Positions 25,493 through 35,540 of a DNA stretch of 64,000 nt are shown here, piece by piece (the stretch's first letter is position 1; every line of letters starts with the position of its first letter). Origin of the DNA: Anoxybacter fermentans (GTDB lineage: Bacteria > Bacillota > Halanaerobiia > DY22613); the NCBI RefSeq assembly GCF_003991135.1, contig NZ_CP016379.1, positions 310,001-374,000 of the forward strand, in the 5' to 3' direction. The position numbers were made by a program, and so were the translations under genes. The notes beneath the pieces were generated by a model. That model saw nothing but the letters and a program-made list of their open reading frames with translations. It made no database searches and was not told the origin of the DNA.

Positions 25493-28081
25493 GTGGCAGG
25501 TTTTTTCAGGAATCTTATAAATTTATTTAGAGATCAAAATGAAGTAGAATTGGAGAAAATCCAGCCAATTGTTAATCGGATAAATGAATTGGAGCCGCAG
25601 ATGAAGCAGTTGACTGATGCGGAGCTTAGAGCTAAAACTGATGAATTTAGAGCAAGGCTCAAAGATGGAGAAACCTTAGACGATCTTTTACCTGAAGCCT
25701 TTGCTGTGGTCAGGGAAGCGGCCCAGAGGGCGACTCCTGAAAAATTTCGTCATTACGATGTACAGTTGATCGGTGGTATTGTTCTCCATCAGGGGAAGAT
25801 AGCTGAAATGAAGACAGGGGAAGGTAAAACCCTGGCTGCTACCCTGCCGGCTTATTTGAATGCTCTGCCGGGTAAAGGTGTTCATATTGTTACCGTTAAT
25901 GACTATCTGGCCAAACGGGATGCCGAATGGATGGGCAAAATTTATGAATTTTTGGGTTTAACTGTTGGGGTTATCTTAAATGGTATGCCCCCAGAGGAAC
26001 GGAAAAAGGCCTATGCTGCCGATATTACCTATGGTACCAATAATGAGTTTGGGTTTGACTATTTACGGGATAATATGGCCATGTCTCCTGATCATTTGGT
26101 ACAGCGGGAATTAAACTATGCCATTATTGATGAGGTAGATAGTATTCTTATCGATGAGGCCAGAACTCCTCTTATCATCTCAGGTCCATCAGAAGATTCA
26201 CCAGAGCTGTACTATCGTTTTGCTAAAATTGTTCCCCGTTTAAAAAGAGATGTGGATTATACCGTAGATGAAAAAGCCAACTCAGTGGCTCCAACTGAAG
26301 AAGGTATTCACAAAGTTGAAAAGATTTTGGGTGTCGATAACCTCTATGCCAATGAGCATATGGATCTGGTTCATTATTTAAATCAGGCCTTGCGGGCTTA
26401 TGTATTAATGAAGCGAGATAGGGATTATGTAGTTTCAGATGGAGAGGTTCTCATTGTTGACCAATTCACTGGTCGAATTATGCCCGGCCGCCGCTATAGT
26501 GATGGGTTACATCAGGCTATTGAAGCAAAAGAAGGAGTCAAGATTCAACGGGAAAGCCAGACTCTAGCCAGTATCACCTATCAAAACTATTTTAGAATGT
26601 ACAATAAATTGGCGGGAATGACCGGTACTGCTGCTACAGAAGAGGAGGAATTTATTAAAATTTATAATCTTCCCGTTGTGGTTGTCCCAACCAATAAGCC
26701 TATGATCCGGAAAGATTTACCTGATGTGATCTATAAAACGGAACGGGCAAAGTTTAAAGCCGTAGTAGAAGAGATTGTAAAGCGCCATAAAAAAGGTCAG
26801 CCTGTGTTAGTTGGTACTATTTCTATAGAGAAATCTGAACAATTGAGTGATATGCTCCGTAAACGGGGTATTCCTCATCAGGTGCTTAATGCCAAATATC
26901 ATGCCCGTGAAGCAGAGATAATCAAAAATGCTGGTCAAAAAGGGGCAGTTACCATTGCTACCAACATGGCAGGACGTGGTACTGATATAGTCCTGGGTGA
27001 AGGTGTAAAAGAACTAGGCGGTTTGCATATTATTGGTACAGAGCGTCATGAAAGTCGGCGGATTGATAACCAGCTTCGCGGCCGTGCTGGCCGTCAGGGC
27101 GATCCAGGTTCTTCTCAATTCTTTATTTCACTGGAAGATGATCTGATGCGCCTTTTTGGTTCAGATAATATCTATGCTATCATGGACAAGTTAGGCATGG
27201 AAGAGGATATGCCTATTGAACATCCTCTGATTACCAAATCCATTGAACGGGCTCAGAAGAAGGTAGAAGGCCGTAACTTTGAAATTCGGAAATATGTTTT
27301 AGAATATGATAATGTATTAAATAAGCAGAGGGAAATTATTTACAGTCAGCGTCGGGAAATTTTAATGGCCGATGAGATTAAGGATAAAGTATTGGGTATG
27401 ATGGAAAAAATGTTGGATGATATGTTGGATATTTATCTGCCGGAAGGAGTTCATCCAGAAGATTGGGATTTAAAAGGGTTAGTTACCTATTGGGAGCAGA
27501 TATTTGCTGAAGAGAATATGATTAAACCTGAAGATTTGAAAGATAAAACTAAAGAAGAAATAAGGGAATATTTCTGGGATATTATGAATCAGCTTTATGA
27601 TAAGCGGGAACAAACTCTAACTCCCGAAATTATGCGTCGGTTAGAAAAACAGATTGCATTAATGATTATTGACCGCAAATGGATGGATCATCTGGACATG
27701 ATGGAAGATTTAAGACAGGGAATTGGTCTTAGGGCCTATGGACAGCGGGATCCATTGACTGAATATAAATTTGAATCTTATGAACTCTTTAAAGAGATGA
27801 CTGAAAGTATCCGTTCAGATATTATCAGAACATTATTCCATATTAAGGTGGTAACAGGTGATACTCAAGTAAAAGAACGTAGGATTAGTCATGTTTCCGG
27901 TAATGAGAACACTACCAATATGGCTCTTCGTCAACCTGGGCGTGTTCCTCAACGGGAAATGTATACCAATAAAGATGAAGAGGTAAAGCGCCAACCTATT
28001 GTTAAAGGAAGAAAAATTGGCAGAAATGAGCCTTGTCCCTGCGGAAGTGGGAAAAAATACAAAAAGTGCTGTGGTAGATAA
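25493..28081 (+). CDS. secA: Preprotein translocase ATPase SecA
   Basis: An 862-residue SecA with a GTG start after AAGGAGTG. NBD1 has [20 protein letters not shown] (Walker A near residue 103) and [17 protein letters not shown]. The preprotein cross-linking region follows. NBD2 contains [20 protein letters not shown] and [18 protein letters not shown]-like [19 protein letters not shown]. The scaffold and wing domains follow, and the end is the zinc-binding [13 protein letters not shown]. It drives Sec-dependent export from the cytoplasmic face of the membrane, needed here for the many signal-peptide proteins. Single copy in the window. Confidence 0.98.
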   Translation: MAGFFRNLINLFRDQNEVELEKIQPIVNRINELEPQMKQLTDAELRAKTDEFRARLKDGETLDDLLPEAFAVVREAAQRATPEKFRHYDVQLIGGIVLHQGKIAEMKTGEGKTLAATLPAYLNALPGKGVHIVTVNDYLAKRDAEWMGKIYEFLGLTVGVILNGMPPEERKKAYAADITYGTNNEFGFDYLRDNMAMSPDHLVQRELNYAIIDEVDSILIDEARTPLIISGPSEDSPELYYRFAKIVPRLKRDVDYTVDEKANSVAPTEEGIHKVEKILGVDNLYANEHMDLVHYLNQALRAYVLMKRDRDYVVSDGEVLIVDQFTGRIMPGRRYSDGLHQAIEAKEGVKIQRESQTLASITYQNYFRMYNKLAGMTGTAATEEEEFIKIYNLPVVVVPTNKPMIRKDLPDVIYKTERAKFKAVVEEIVKRHKKGQPVLVGTISIEKSEQLSDMLRKRGIPHQVLNAKYHAREAEIIKNAGQKGAVTIATNMAGRGTDIVLGEGVKELGGLHIIGTERHESRRIDNQLRGRAGRQGDPGSSQFFISLEDDLMRLFGSDNIYAIMDKLGMEEDMPIEHPLITKSIERAQKKVEGRNFEIRKYVLEYDNVLNKQREIIYSQRREILMADEIKDKVLGMMEKMLDDMLDIYLPEGVHPEDWDLKGLVTYWEQIFAEENMIKPEDLKDKTKEEIREYFWDIMNQLYDKREQTLTPEIMRRLEKQIALMIIDRKWMDHLDMMEDLRQGIGLRAYGQRDPLTEYKFESYELFKEMTESIRSDIIRTLFHIKVVTGDTQVKERRISHVSGNENTTNMALRQPGRVPQREMYTNKDEEVKRQPIVKGRKIGRNEPCPCGSGKKYKKCCGR

Positions 28082-28102
28082 AATAAACCTGTGGGTTTCC
28101 AC

Positions 28103-28144
28103 AAAAAGGCTGTTGACAGAGTTAGAAGGTCAACAGCCTTTTTG
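28103..28144 (+). terminator. Terminator of secA
   Basis: AAAAAGGCTGTTGAC / GTCAACAGCCTTTTT stem about 20 bp after the secA stop. Confidence 0.9.
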
Positions 28145-28380
28145 GTTCGTCCGGCATGTTTGTTGAGCTGGTGGACTGTATGTCTAACATCTCTACATGG
28201 TGTTGATATATGTCAGATGACCTTTATTATATAAAATTATATAAAAAATCCTGCTGCCTCGTATTATAGCAGCAGGATTATCAACTCCTCGTTTATTGAT
28301 TTAATATGGCTGATGTTTTCAATGGTCTTATTTTCAGTAGTCATTAGTTATTACTAACTTTCAAAGATTGAATAACTAAA
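28145..28380. other. Intergenic region between convergent genes
   Basis: No gene visible. It contains the minus-strand terminator at 28244-28279 and otherwise unremarkable AT-rich sequence. Confidence 0.4.
28244..28279 (-). terminator. Terminator of the minus-strand island
   Basis: AATCCTGCTGC / GCAGCAGGATT stem; on the minus strand it is followed by TTTTTTATAT, so it ends transcripts coming from the genes at 28381-29527. Confidence 0.8.
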
Positions 28381-28671
28381 TTATTTGGAGACAATAGAAA
28401 CAATTCCAGCAATAGCAGCCACGGCCACTCCAATAGCGCTGATTACCATGCCAATTATCCACCATCTTGTTGCTACATTATCATTTCTGATTGCTTGAAT
28501 ATCATTTCTGAGTGCTAAAATCTCAGCATGTCTTTGATTATCTCTATCTCGCATTTCAGTTAAAGTTTGATTTATCATTTGAGCAATTCTTTCTTCTGTA
28601 TCACGTAAAGATCGTTTCATCTCACTAATATCATGGTCTAACTTTTCTAAATATTTTTCTTGCCAATCCAT
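28381..28671 (-). CDS. XhlA-like coiled-coil protein with C-terminal membrane anchor
   Basis: A 96-residue protein starting at 28671 (MDWQEKYLEKLDHDISEMKR), with AAGGTGATTCT before the ATG. A helical, charged coiled coil (about 1-72, ending in RNDIQAIRNDNVATR) leads to one C-terminal TM (WWIIGMVISAIGVAVAAIAG). This is the layout of XhlA/holin-accessory proteins found in Bacillus phage-lysis clusters and on mobile elements. The frame continues upstream without a stop to 28938, so an N-terminally extended 185-residue form with an HDTFN triple repeat is possible. No phage structural genes are nearby. Confidence 0.6.
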   Translation of the reverse strand: MDWQEKYLEKLDHDISEMKRSLRDTEERIAQMINQTLTEMRDRDNQRHAEILALRNDIQAIRNDNVATRWWIIGMVISAIGVAVAAIAGIVSIVSK

Positions 28672-28875
28672 AGAATCACCTTCTTTGGTTGAGGCATATT
28701 GCCTATAAGTCTCTAAGGTTTCGAATGTAGTAAGCAAAGACTCTAATTGTTTGTACATCAAATAAATGTATTCGATACTTCTATTATACATAGTATCTAA
28801 GTCTGTGTCAACAGTAGAACCTTGAAGCGTGAATTCGGGGGTCTGTTTATTATGTCTAGGGGGAAAGTGTACAAT

Positions 28876-28920
28876 ATTAAATGTATCATGATTAAATGTA
28901 TCATGATTAAATGTATCATG
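28876..28920. repeat. Tandem repeat, 3 x 15 bp
   Basis: Three perfect copies of ATTAAATGTATCATG. Read on the minus strand in the extended frame it encodes HDTFN three times. It lies at the junction of the two minus-strand genes. Confidence 0.9.
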
Positions 28921-29527
28921 CATTTTCTTCATCAGCAAACACCTCGTTAATCAACATAGATGCGTTATCGAAATCTTCTTGAAGTTTATTAGCAATTTCC
29001 TTAGCTAGAATATCTGTTTTAGTAGTCTCTTCATGATGGACATTGATATGTAATTTTGAAACTGGCTTTCCGTCAGTTAATGTAAAGGTGAATATTATCC
29101 CATTCTTTTCAAAAGTTAATCTTAGAGACGTATTCGGCCGGTATGTAAACGAGGTTGGCATTTTGGTTATTTTAAATATTTCTTTCACTTCTTCTATTTC
29201 CGAACATGTAAAATCAAAATTAAAACCATATGCTGCTATAGAATGCTCTCTTGCAGCTTGAAGTACTTTTTGCAGAATATCTGTAAAATAAGATGGAATA
29301 CTGCTGTTGACCGCTCTAGACTGGATTTGGAAACGATTATCAAATAATAATATGTCAAAACCTTTATTTCGATATTTAATTATACCTGGACTAATAGGGT
29401 CAGGTGACCAAGTTAAAAAGGGATCTTCGTCCGGGAATAGACTTGTAAGTTCATTTACTTTTATCATGGGTTTGCCGCCTTCGGCAAACACGACCACTAG
29501 GTTAATGATATTAAGTTCACATTTCAA
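28916..29527 (-). CDS. Hypothetical protein in small accessory island
   Basis: A 203-residue protein, not recognised. It is soluble, with mixed alpha/beta content (NKGFDILLFDNRFQIQSRAV, SLRLTFEKNGIIFTFTLTDG) and an acidic C-terminus. No signal peptide is obvious. GGAGGTG lies upstream; the start could be the TTG or ATG near 29527 or an internal ATG at MIKVNELTSLF (29467). Its end overlaps the extended form of the next gene. It sits between a broken XRE repressor and an XhlA-like gene, a setting typical of phage or integrative-element leftovers. No function is proposed. Confidence 0.6.
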   Translation of the reverse strand: MKCELNIINLVVVFAEGGKPMIKVNELTSLFPDEDPFLTWSPDPISPGIIKYRNKGFDILLFDNRFQIQSRAVNSSIPSYFTDILQKVLQAAREHSIAAYGFNFDFTCSEIEEVKEIFKITKMPTSFTYRPNTSLRLTFEKNGIIFTFTLTDGKPVSKLHINVHHEETTKTDILAKEIANKLQEDFDNASMLINEVFADEENA

Positions 29528-29543
29528 AACTTTACACCTCCAA

Positions 29544-29827
29544 TCAATCTTTCTTCTTTCTATACTTCCGCAGTATGTATTCTTTAAATTCTTTCAAGCT
29601 CATGTGGGCTTCTTCCGGAAGGTCGTTCATAGGGTCATCAGTGCGGTAAGTAGTGAGGGTTTCAACTGGTTGGGGAATGTTTGTGCGATCTAATAAATAA
29701 TCTATTGAAACGTCAAAGAAGTCAGCTATTTTATGCAATGTTTCATAATCTGGCTCTCTATCTCCCTTTCATAAGGCAAGATAGTAGATTTATCTAATTC
29801 TAATAATAAACTTAATTTTTTAAACAT
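29544..29827 (-). pseudogene. XRE-family repressor, frameshifted
   Basis: The downstream frame encodes EPDYETLHKIADFFDVSIDYLLDR, the classic second half of an XRE/HTH_3 repressor, followed by a linker and a basic tail. The first half appears in another frame as KLSLLLELDKSTILPYER. One lost base in the G-run near 29772 (YER then G-DREPD) explains the break. The extreme N-terminal helix is also missing, so more than one lesion may be present. The gene heads a minus-strand island with the unknown gene at 28916. Confidence 0.75.
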
Positions 29828-30208
29828 TTTTCAAATGTCGTTTACAACACTTCATTTTTATTATACCTTACATAATGTAAAATTTCAATAGGAATAAAAA
29901 TAACTCTCTAAATCGGAAATATTTTTTAAACTTAGATTCGGCAAGCAAAATGCCTAATGCCTGATATTACGGATTTTGATAACATAAATTATTGAAAAAA
30001 TTTTTTGTAAAAAAAAAAATAAAAGGGATGACTCCTCTTTTCTGGTAAATAATTAGTGAAAAAAATATCCACAAAGGAATATCCCTATTATAAGTTTACC
30101 AGAAAAAATATAAAGAAAGTAAATAGCTTAATCGCAAAAGTTACATTTGATAATAAAACAGTATCTTTAAATGTAGTCTTCACATACATTGAAGCTTTTA
30201 AGAATATC
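29828..30208. other. AT-rich intergenic region with doubtful ORF
   Basis: A 77-codon frame from a GTG at 30056 (KKISTKEYPYYKFTRKNIKK) runs into the repeat at 30209, so its end is made of repeat sequence. The first 50 codons might be a fragment of a real gene, but there is no ribosome site. TTTCTGGTAAA (30037-30047) and TTTACCAGAAA nearby form a loose inverted repeat. Confidence 0.25.
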
Positions 30209-30347
30209 ATGATTAAACTGCAAAAAGCTAATTTTTCGTTTCAAAAGAAATTTTTCGAACTATCTAAAGTTCGACTGAAATCTCACTAAGATGGTTTAAC
30301 GAAAAATTTCTATATCGCTTAAAATTAGCTTTTTGCAGTTTAATCAT
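30209..30347 (-). repeat. Intergenic palindromic repeat, short form (copy 6)
   Basis: Near-perfect ends ATGATTAAACTGCAAAAAGC and GCTTTTTGCAGTTTAATCAT. The inner arms meet at AAAGTTCGACTGAAATCTC; the central hairpins are absent. Confidence 0.9.
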
Positions 30348-30508
30348 TTTTTTATTTCATTAATAAAGTAATATTCATTTTAAGAGAAAAAGAATAAAAT
30401 TTCGATTAAGAAGGAATTTTGATATAAATTATAGAAATATTAAACCAAATTTTAAAATTAAAATAGAACTAATTCAATCTAAAAGAATTTGAGAGAGGGG
30501 TAGAAAGA

Positions 30509-32590
30509 ATGTTTAAAAAAGTTAGTATTCGTGTACGTTTAATTATATTTTTGCTTTTATTTGGTATTATTCCATTATTAATTTCTAATTATCTTGCTTA
30601 TAATACTATGCAAGAGACTCTAAAATCCCAGATTTTTTCACGATTAATCGCAGTTCGGGAACTTAAAAAGAATCTAATCTTACAGTATTTTAATCAACAA
30701 ATGGAAAATGTTCTTTCAGAGGCGGGTAATTCAGAAATTATTAAACATATGGATCGTGTTCGGAGTATCTATGAAGTTTCTGGGTTGGAAAATAAAGAAA
30801 CTTTTGATATTTACGCAAAGCTTTATGGGGGACCGATTGAAAATTTCGTTAATTCACACGGGTATTATAATTTATTTATGGTAAGTTTAGATGGGACAAT
30901 CCTGTATTCGGTAAAAAGTGAAAATTTATTTGGAGAAAATATATTAAAAGGAAATTTAAAAAATAATCCTCTTACAGAGATTTTTCAAAAGGCACGTAAT
31001 GGAAAAATGGCTATCACGGATTTGACATTTTTTACACCCTCTCAAAAGTTGGCTATTTTTTTAGCAAATCCTATATATAAAGATGAAAAACTGATTGGTG
31101 TTTTAGTAGTTCAATTGACTATTGATAAGTTGAATGAAATATTAAATGAGGCTTCCGGGCTTGGGGAGACTGAAGAAACTTATCTGGTTGGTTCAGATAA
31201 TTTAATGAGATCTGATTCCAGATTTGCTGATGAAAGTACAGCTCTCAAAGTAAAGATTGAAACCAGGGCAGCGGAAATGATCTCTGTCGGTAAAGAAGGA
31301 ACTGAAATTATCATTGGTCCTTATGGTAAAAAAGTACTTAGTTCTTTTTCTCCTATTCAGATTTTGGATTTAAAATGGGGGATTGTTTCTGAAATTCAGG
31401 AAAAAGAAGCTTTTGGCTCTATTACTACTCTTAGAAAGCAATTACTTTTCTTAATAGCAATTATAATTTTAGCAACTCTTTTAATTGGATTTGTAGTATC
31501 AAATTATTTTTATCAGCCAATCAATAAACTAAATCAAATTGCCAGTGAAATGGCAAAATATAACTTTGATTTAACTTTCGAAGATATTCGACGGAAGGAT
31601 GAATTTAAAGAATTATTAAATAGTTTTAAAATAATGGCCGGTAATATTGGGCAGTTAATTAAGCAAACAAAAACTACTTTAGAAAATGTTGCTAAAAGCA
31701 GTTCAAATATTGTAGAGATTTCCAGTCAGACTACTGAAGCCAGCAATCAATTAACAGAAGTTATCCAGGGAATAGCAGAACGAACCAGTGTTCAAAGTAA
31801 TAGTACAGAATTAGGCTTACAGAATATTAAAGAATTAGAGACTAAGTTTCAAGAGATTGTTGCTGGTTTTGATAGGATTCTTGAACTCTCAGAAAGTTCT
31901 AATTCACTGGCTATGGAAGGTCTTGAAGTTATAAATAAATTAATCAAGAAAAATCAAGATACTTTGTCATTTATTATAAAAAATCATGATATTATTGAAT
32001 CTCTGCAGAAAAAATCAGAGAATATTGGACAGATTACCGCCTTAATAACTTCTATTGCAGAACAGACAAATCTTTTAGCTCTTAATGCAGCTATAGAATC
32101 AGCCAGAGCAGGAGAAGCAGGATATGGATTTAGTGTTGTGGCAGAGGAAATTAGAGAATTGGCTCAAAAATCAGCTGAGGCCGCTCAGGACATAACAAGT
32201 TTAATTAAAACTATACAGGACGAGATTAGATTAGTAGTGGAAAATGTAAATAAGAGCAGGGGAATTGTTGATGAGCAGAGCCAGGTAGTAAAAGAAACGG
32301 AAAATTATTTTAAAAATATTGCCAATGAAAACAATCAGGTTTTGGAGAAGATCAAAAGTATAGCTGATATAGTTCAAATAATTAAAGCAAATAACCAGGA
32401 AGTTTTAAGTCATATGGAGAAGGTTTATTCTATGGCTGAAGAGGTAGCTGCTTCAACAGAGGAAGTTTCTGCAACTACTGAAGAGCAGACAGCATCAATG
32501 GAAGAATTGAATAATTTAATTAAGGAACAGCAGAAGGTTATTCAAAAACTTCAAGATCTTATTTTAAAATTTAAAATTTCTGAATCCTGA
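30509..32590 (+). CDS. Methyl-accepting chemotaxis protein with dCache-like sensor
   Basis: A 693-residue transmembrane chemoreceptor. TM1 (about 9-31) is followed by a long extracytoplasmic domain (about 35-310) with the dCache pattern ([50 protein letters not shown]). TM2 (about 312-332), a HAMP linker ([20 protein letters not shown]) and the signalling coiled coil follow. The tip is [21 protein letters not shown] then [18 protein letters not shown]. Glu/Gln pairs near the end ([20 protein letters not shown]) are likely methylation sites. Dimeric receptors of this type signal to CheA. AGAGAGGGG precedes the ATG. Confidence 0.95.
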   Translation: MFKKVSIRVRLIIFLLLFGIIPLLISNYLAYNTMQETLKSQIFSRLIAVRELKKNLILQYFNQQMENVLSEAGNSEIIKHMDRVRSIYEVSGLENKETFDIYAKLYGGPIENFVNSHGYYNLFMVSLDGTILYSVKSENLFGENILKGNLKNNPLTEIFQKARNGKMAITDLTFFTPSQKLAIFLANPIYKDEKLIGVLVVQLTIDKLNEILNEASGLGETEETYLVGSDNLMRSDSRFADESTALKVKIETRAAEMISVGKEGTEIIIGPYGKKVLSSFSPIQILDLKWGIVSEIQEKEAFGSITTLRKQLLFLIAIIILATLLIGFVVSNYFYQPINKLNQIASEMAKYNFDLTFEDIRRKDEFKELLNSFKIMAGNIGQLIKQTKTTLENVAKSSSNIVEISSQTTEASNQLTEVIQGIAERTSVQSNSTELGLQNIKELETKFQEIVAGFDRILELSESSNSLAMEGLEVINKLIKKNQDTLSFIIKNHDIIESLQKKSENIGQITALITSIAEQTNLLALNAAIESARAGEAGYGFSVVAEEIRELAQKSAEAAQDITSLIKTIQDEIRLVVENVNKSRGIVDEQSQVVKETENYFKNIANENNQVLEKIKSIADIVQIIKANNQEVLSHMEKVYSMAEEVAASTEEVSATTEEQTASMEELNNLIKEQQKVIQKLQDLILKFKISES

Positions 32591-32599
32591 TAGAAGTTT

Positions 32600-32628
32600 A
32601 ATGACCCGGTTTTACCGGGTCATTTACA
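32600..32628 (+). terminator. Intrinsic terminator after the chemoreceptor
   Basis: AATGACCCGG / CCGGGTCATT stem with TTTTA loop, 9 bp after the stop; the T-run is short. Confidence 0.7.
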
Positions 32629-32764
32629 TATTACGGAAAAATTGGCCTAAGAAATAGTTTTCAAATTAGCTAAATTATGATATGATGGATAATGAGGAAT
32701 AATGAAAGATAATGGGAGGATTAAAGTAACAGAACTTGATGTAAATAGTTTAAGGAGGGATATG

Positions 32765-34162
32765 ATGAGTTTACGGTTCTATAACACTTTAACCCGGGAA
32801 AAAGAGGAGTTTACTCCTATAAAAGAGAAAGAAGTGGGAGTCTACACCTGTGGTCCAACTGTTTATAATTATGCCCATATAGGTAATATGCGTTCATATA
32901 TTTTTGCTGACCTTCTCCGAAGGGTTTTGGAATATAATGGGTATGAGGTCAAACATGTAATGAATATCACCGATGTGGGGCACCTTCTTTCTGATGCTGA
33001 TGAAGGGGAAGATAAAGTTGCCAAAACTGCCCGGGAGACAGGAAAGACTCCGTGGGAGATTGCTGAATTTTATACTAAAGCCTTCTTTACTGATACTAAA
33101 AAACTAAATATTCTACGTCCGAAAGTCATTTGCAAGGCTACTGACCATATTCAAGAGATGATTGAGTTTGTTCAAGTTCTATTAGAAAAGGGTTATGCTT
33201 ACGAAATTTCTGATGGTATTTATTTTGATATTAGCAAATTACCTGATTATGGAAAGCTTTCCCGGATTAACCTGGATGAGCAGATGGCGGGAGCCAGGGT
33301 TGCGGTTAATGAAGAAAAACGTCATCCAGCTGATTTTGCTCTCTGGAAAAAAGCAGAACCCAATCATATCATGCAGTGGGAAAGTCCCTGGGGGATGGGC
33401 TATCCGGGATGGCATATTGAATGTTCTGCTATGAGTATAAAATACCTTGGAGAACGTTTTGATATCCATACTGGCGGAATTGACCATATTCCAATTCATC
33501 ATGAAAATGAGATTGCCCAGAATAAAGCTTATACAGGGCATGAAGTAGTTAACTACTGGATGCATGGTGAATTTCTCCAGGTAGAAGGTGGTAAGATGTC
33601 TAAAAGCCTGGGCAATATCTGGACCGTCTCAGATTTAGAAGAACGCGGTTATGAGCCATTGGCCTATCGCTATATGTGCTTAAATGCTCATTACCGTAAG
33701 ACAATGAACTTTACCTGGGAAGGTCTGGATAGCGCTCAGACTGCGTTAAACCGTCTTAGGATCAATATTGAAAAATTCCGTAATGCAACTAATCATATAG
33801 AAAACCGGGAAGCTTTAGAGGAATACAAAAAGAGATTTGTAGATGCTATCAATGATGATCTAAATATTCCAGAAGCTTTAGGGGTTTTGTGGGAACTGGT
33901 GCGTAATAAGGAGATGGTTTCAAAAGAAGGACATGAACTGATTCTTGACTTTGATCGGGTCTTCGGCCTTAAGTTGGATCAGGAGATTGAAAAATGCCAG
34001 GAACTACCCGATGAATTAATGAAGATGCTTAAAGAACGTGCAGAAGCAAGAGCCAGGAAAGACTGGGCCCGGTCTGATGCTCTGAGGGAAGAATTGAGAA
34101 AAAGAGGTGTTATCGTTAAAGATACAAAAGAAGGGCAGGTTTGGGAGCTTGTGAAAAAGTAA
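32765..34162 (+). CDS. cysS: Cysteinyl-tRNA synthetase
   Basis: A 465-residue class I synthetase. ATG at 32765 ([19 protein letters not shown]) is 5 bp from AAGGAGGG (32752-32759); the open frame extends to 32702 but that start lacks a matching site. Zinc ligands are visible: Cys in [15 protein letters not shown] (which also holds the HIGH-type HIGN), Cys in HIECSAMS, and His/Glu in [25 protein letters not shown] is the KMSKS loop. The C-terminal helical domain binds the tRNA anticodon. Essential for charging tRNA-Cys. No T-box leader is recognisable in the short upstream gap. Confidence 0.97.
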   Translation: MSLRFYNTLTREKEEFTPIKEKEVGVYTCGPTVYNYAHIGNMRSYIFADLLRRVLEYNGYEVKHVMNITDVGHLLSDADEGEDKVAKTARETGKTPWEIAEFYTKAFFTDTKKLNILRPKVICKATDHIQEMIEFVQVLLEKGYAYEISDGIYFDISKLPDYGKLSRINLDEQMAGARVAVNEEKRHPADFALWKKAEPNHIMQWESPWGMGYPGWHIECSAMSIKYLGERFDIHTGGIDHIPIHHENEIAQNKAYTGHEVVNYWMHGEFLQVEGGKMSKSLGNIWTVSDLEERGYEPLAYRYMCLNAHYRKTMNFTWEGLDSAQTALNRLRINIEKFRNATNHIENREALEEYKKRFVDAINDDLNIPEALGVLWELVRNKEMVSKEGHELILDFDRVFGLKLDQEIEKCQELPDELMKMLKERAEARARKDWARSDALREELRKRGVIVKDTKEGQVWELVKK

Positions 34163-34175
34163 TTTTGGTTAAATC

Positions 34176-34207
34176 AGGCTACCCTATATAGGGGTGGCCT
34201 TTTTTTA
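34176..34207 (+). terminator. Terminator of cysS
   Basis: AGGCTACCC / GGGTGGCCT stem followed by TTTTTTT. Confidence 0.85.
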
Positions 34208-34223
34208 AGCCTAAAATAATATG

Positions 34224-34346
34224 ATGATTAAACTGCAAAAAGCTAATTTTGAGCGATATAGAACCATCTTAGTGAGATTTCAGTCGAACTTTAGATGGTT
34301 CGAAAAATTTTTTTTGAAGCGAAAAATTAGCTTTTGCAGTAAGATC
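34224..34346 (+). repeat. Intergenic palindromic repeat, short form (copy 7)
   Basis: Begins ATGATTAAACTGCAAAAAGC and ends GAAAAATTAGCTTTTGCAGT. The arms are fused at GATTTCAGTCGAACTTTAG. Part of the AGAAATTTTTCG segment has been deleted as well. Confidence 0.85.
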
Positions 34347-34429
34347 AATAATATATGTAATTGACGGATATATGAATATCTGTTATTCTAAAAAGAGGGT
34401 TTGTAATTAAATTTAAAGGAGTGAAAGCT

Positions 34430-35528
34430 ATGTTTGGAGAATATGCAAAGGAATTGAACGCTTTGCAAAAGAAATTAAAAGAATTGGGTGAGTCCCTTTG
34501 ACCTGGATAATCTTAAAAAAGAACATGCCCGTTTAGAGGCGGAGATGAGCAAACCAACCTTCTGGGACAAACCGGAAGAAGCTCAGAAGATTGCTCAAGA
34601 AGCCAGTAACCTCAAAAAAAAGATTGATCATTATCAAAACCTGGTATCCCGGGTGGAAGATACTTTAATTTTATTGGAGATGGCTGAAGAGGAAAATGAT
34701 CTAAATGTCCTAAAGGAAGTAGAGGAAGAACTACCGAATCTTAAAAAAGAAGTATCTGATCTGGAGCTTAAAACCCTTTTAAATGAAGAGTATGATGCCA
34801 ATAATGCCATTTTATCTATCCACCCTGGTGCTGGAGGTACCGAGTCTCAGGATTGGGCATCGATGCTGTTACGGATGTACACCCGTTGGGCAGAAACTCA
34901 TGGATATGAAATAGAGACACTGGAATATTTGCCCGGTGAGGAGGCCGGGATAAAGAGTGTCACCTTGCTTATTAAAGGTGAATATGCCTATGGTTATCTT
35001 AAAGGTGAACGGGGTGTGCATCGTCTGGTACGGATTTCACCCTTTGATGCAGCAGGTCGCCGTCATACTTCGTTCTCATCTGTTGATGTTTTACCTGAGA
35101 TTGATAATGAAGTGGAAGTGGAGATTGATCCTTCTGAATTAAAGATTGATACCTACCGTTCCAGCGGAGCGGGAGGTCAGCATGTAAATACCACCGACTC
35201 TGCAGTAAGGATTACCCATTTGCCGACAGGTATTGTGGTTCAGTGCCAGAATGAACGATCCCAACATAAAAATCGGGAGATGGCGATGAAAATTCTTAAA
35301 GCAAAGCTTTATGAATATTATAAAGCACAAAAAGAAGCAGAAATAGATGAAATAAAAGGTGAATATAAAGAGATTGCCTGGGGTAACCAGATTCGCTCTT
35401 ATGTTTTCCATCCTTATAATATGGTTAAGGACCATCGTACCAATTTAGAAGAAGGGAATGTGCAAAAAGTTATGGATGGAGATATAGATTCCTTTATCCA
35501 GGCTTATCTAAAGCATCAGAAAAAATAA
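34430..35528 (+). CDS. prfB: Peptide chain release factor 2 (programmed +1 frameshift)
   Basis: The gene is join(34430..34498, 34500..35528), giving 365 residues. The first 23 codons end CTT TGA C at 34496-34502, where the ribosome slips by +1 to read CTT GAC. An internal GGGTGAG acts as the stimulating Shine-Dalgarno. The main frame has [15 protein letters not shown] (the SPF stop-codon-reading motif of RF2) and [17 protein letters not shown] (GGQ peptidyl hydrolysis motif). It reads UGA and UAA. The frameshift lets RF2 control its own synthesis. AAAGGAGTG precedes the ATG. Confidence 0.97.
34490..34502 (+). promoter_or_regulatory. RF2 autoregulatory frameshift site
   Basis: GGGTGAG-TCC-CTT-TGA-C: a Shine-Dalgarno-like GGGTGAG just before the slippery CTT and in-frame TGA. 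When RF2 is scarce, termination is slow and the ribosome shifts +1. Confidence 0.95.
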
Positions 35529-35540
35529 AGGAGAACCATT

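Noticed and set aside
32628-32764. T-box leader before cysS
   Set aside because: The gap between terminator and gene is about 135 bp, with no T-box-like sequence or antiterminator pair visible.
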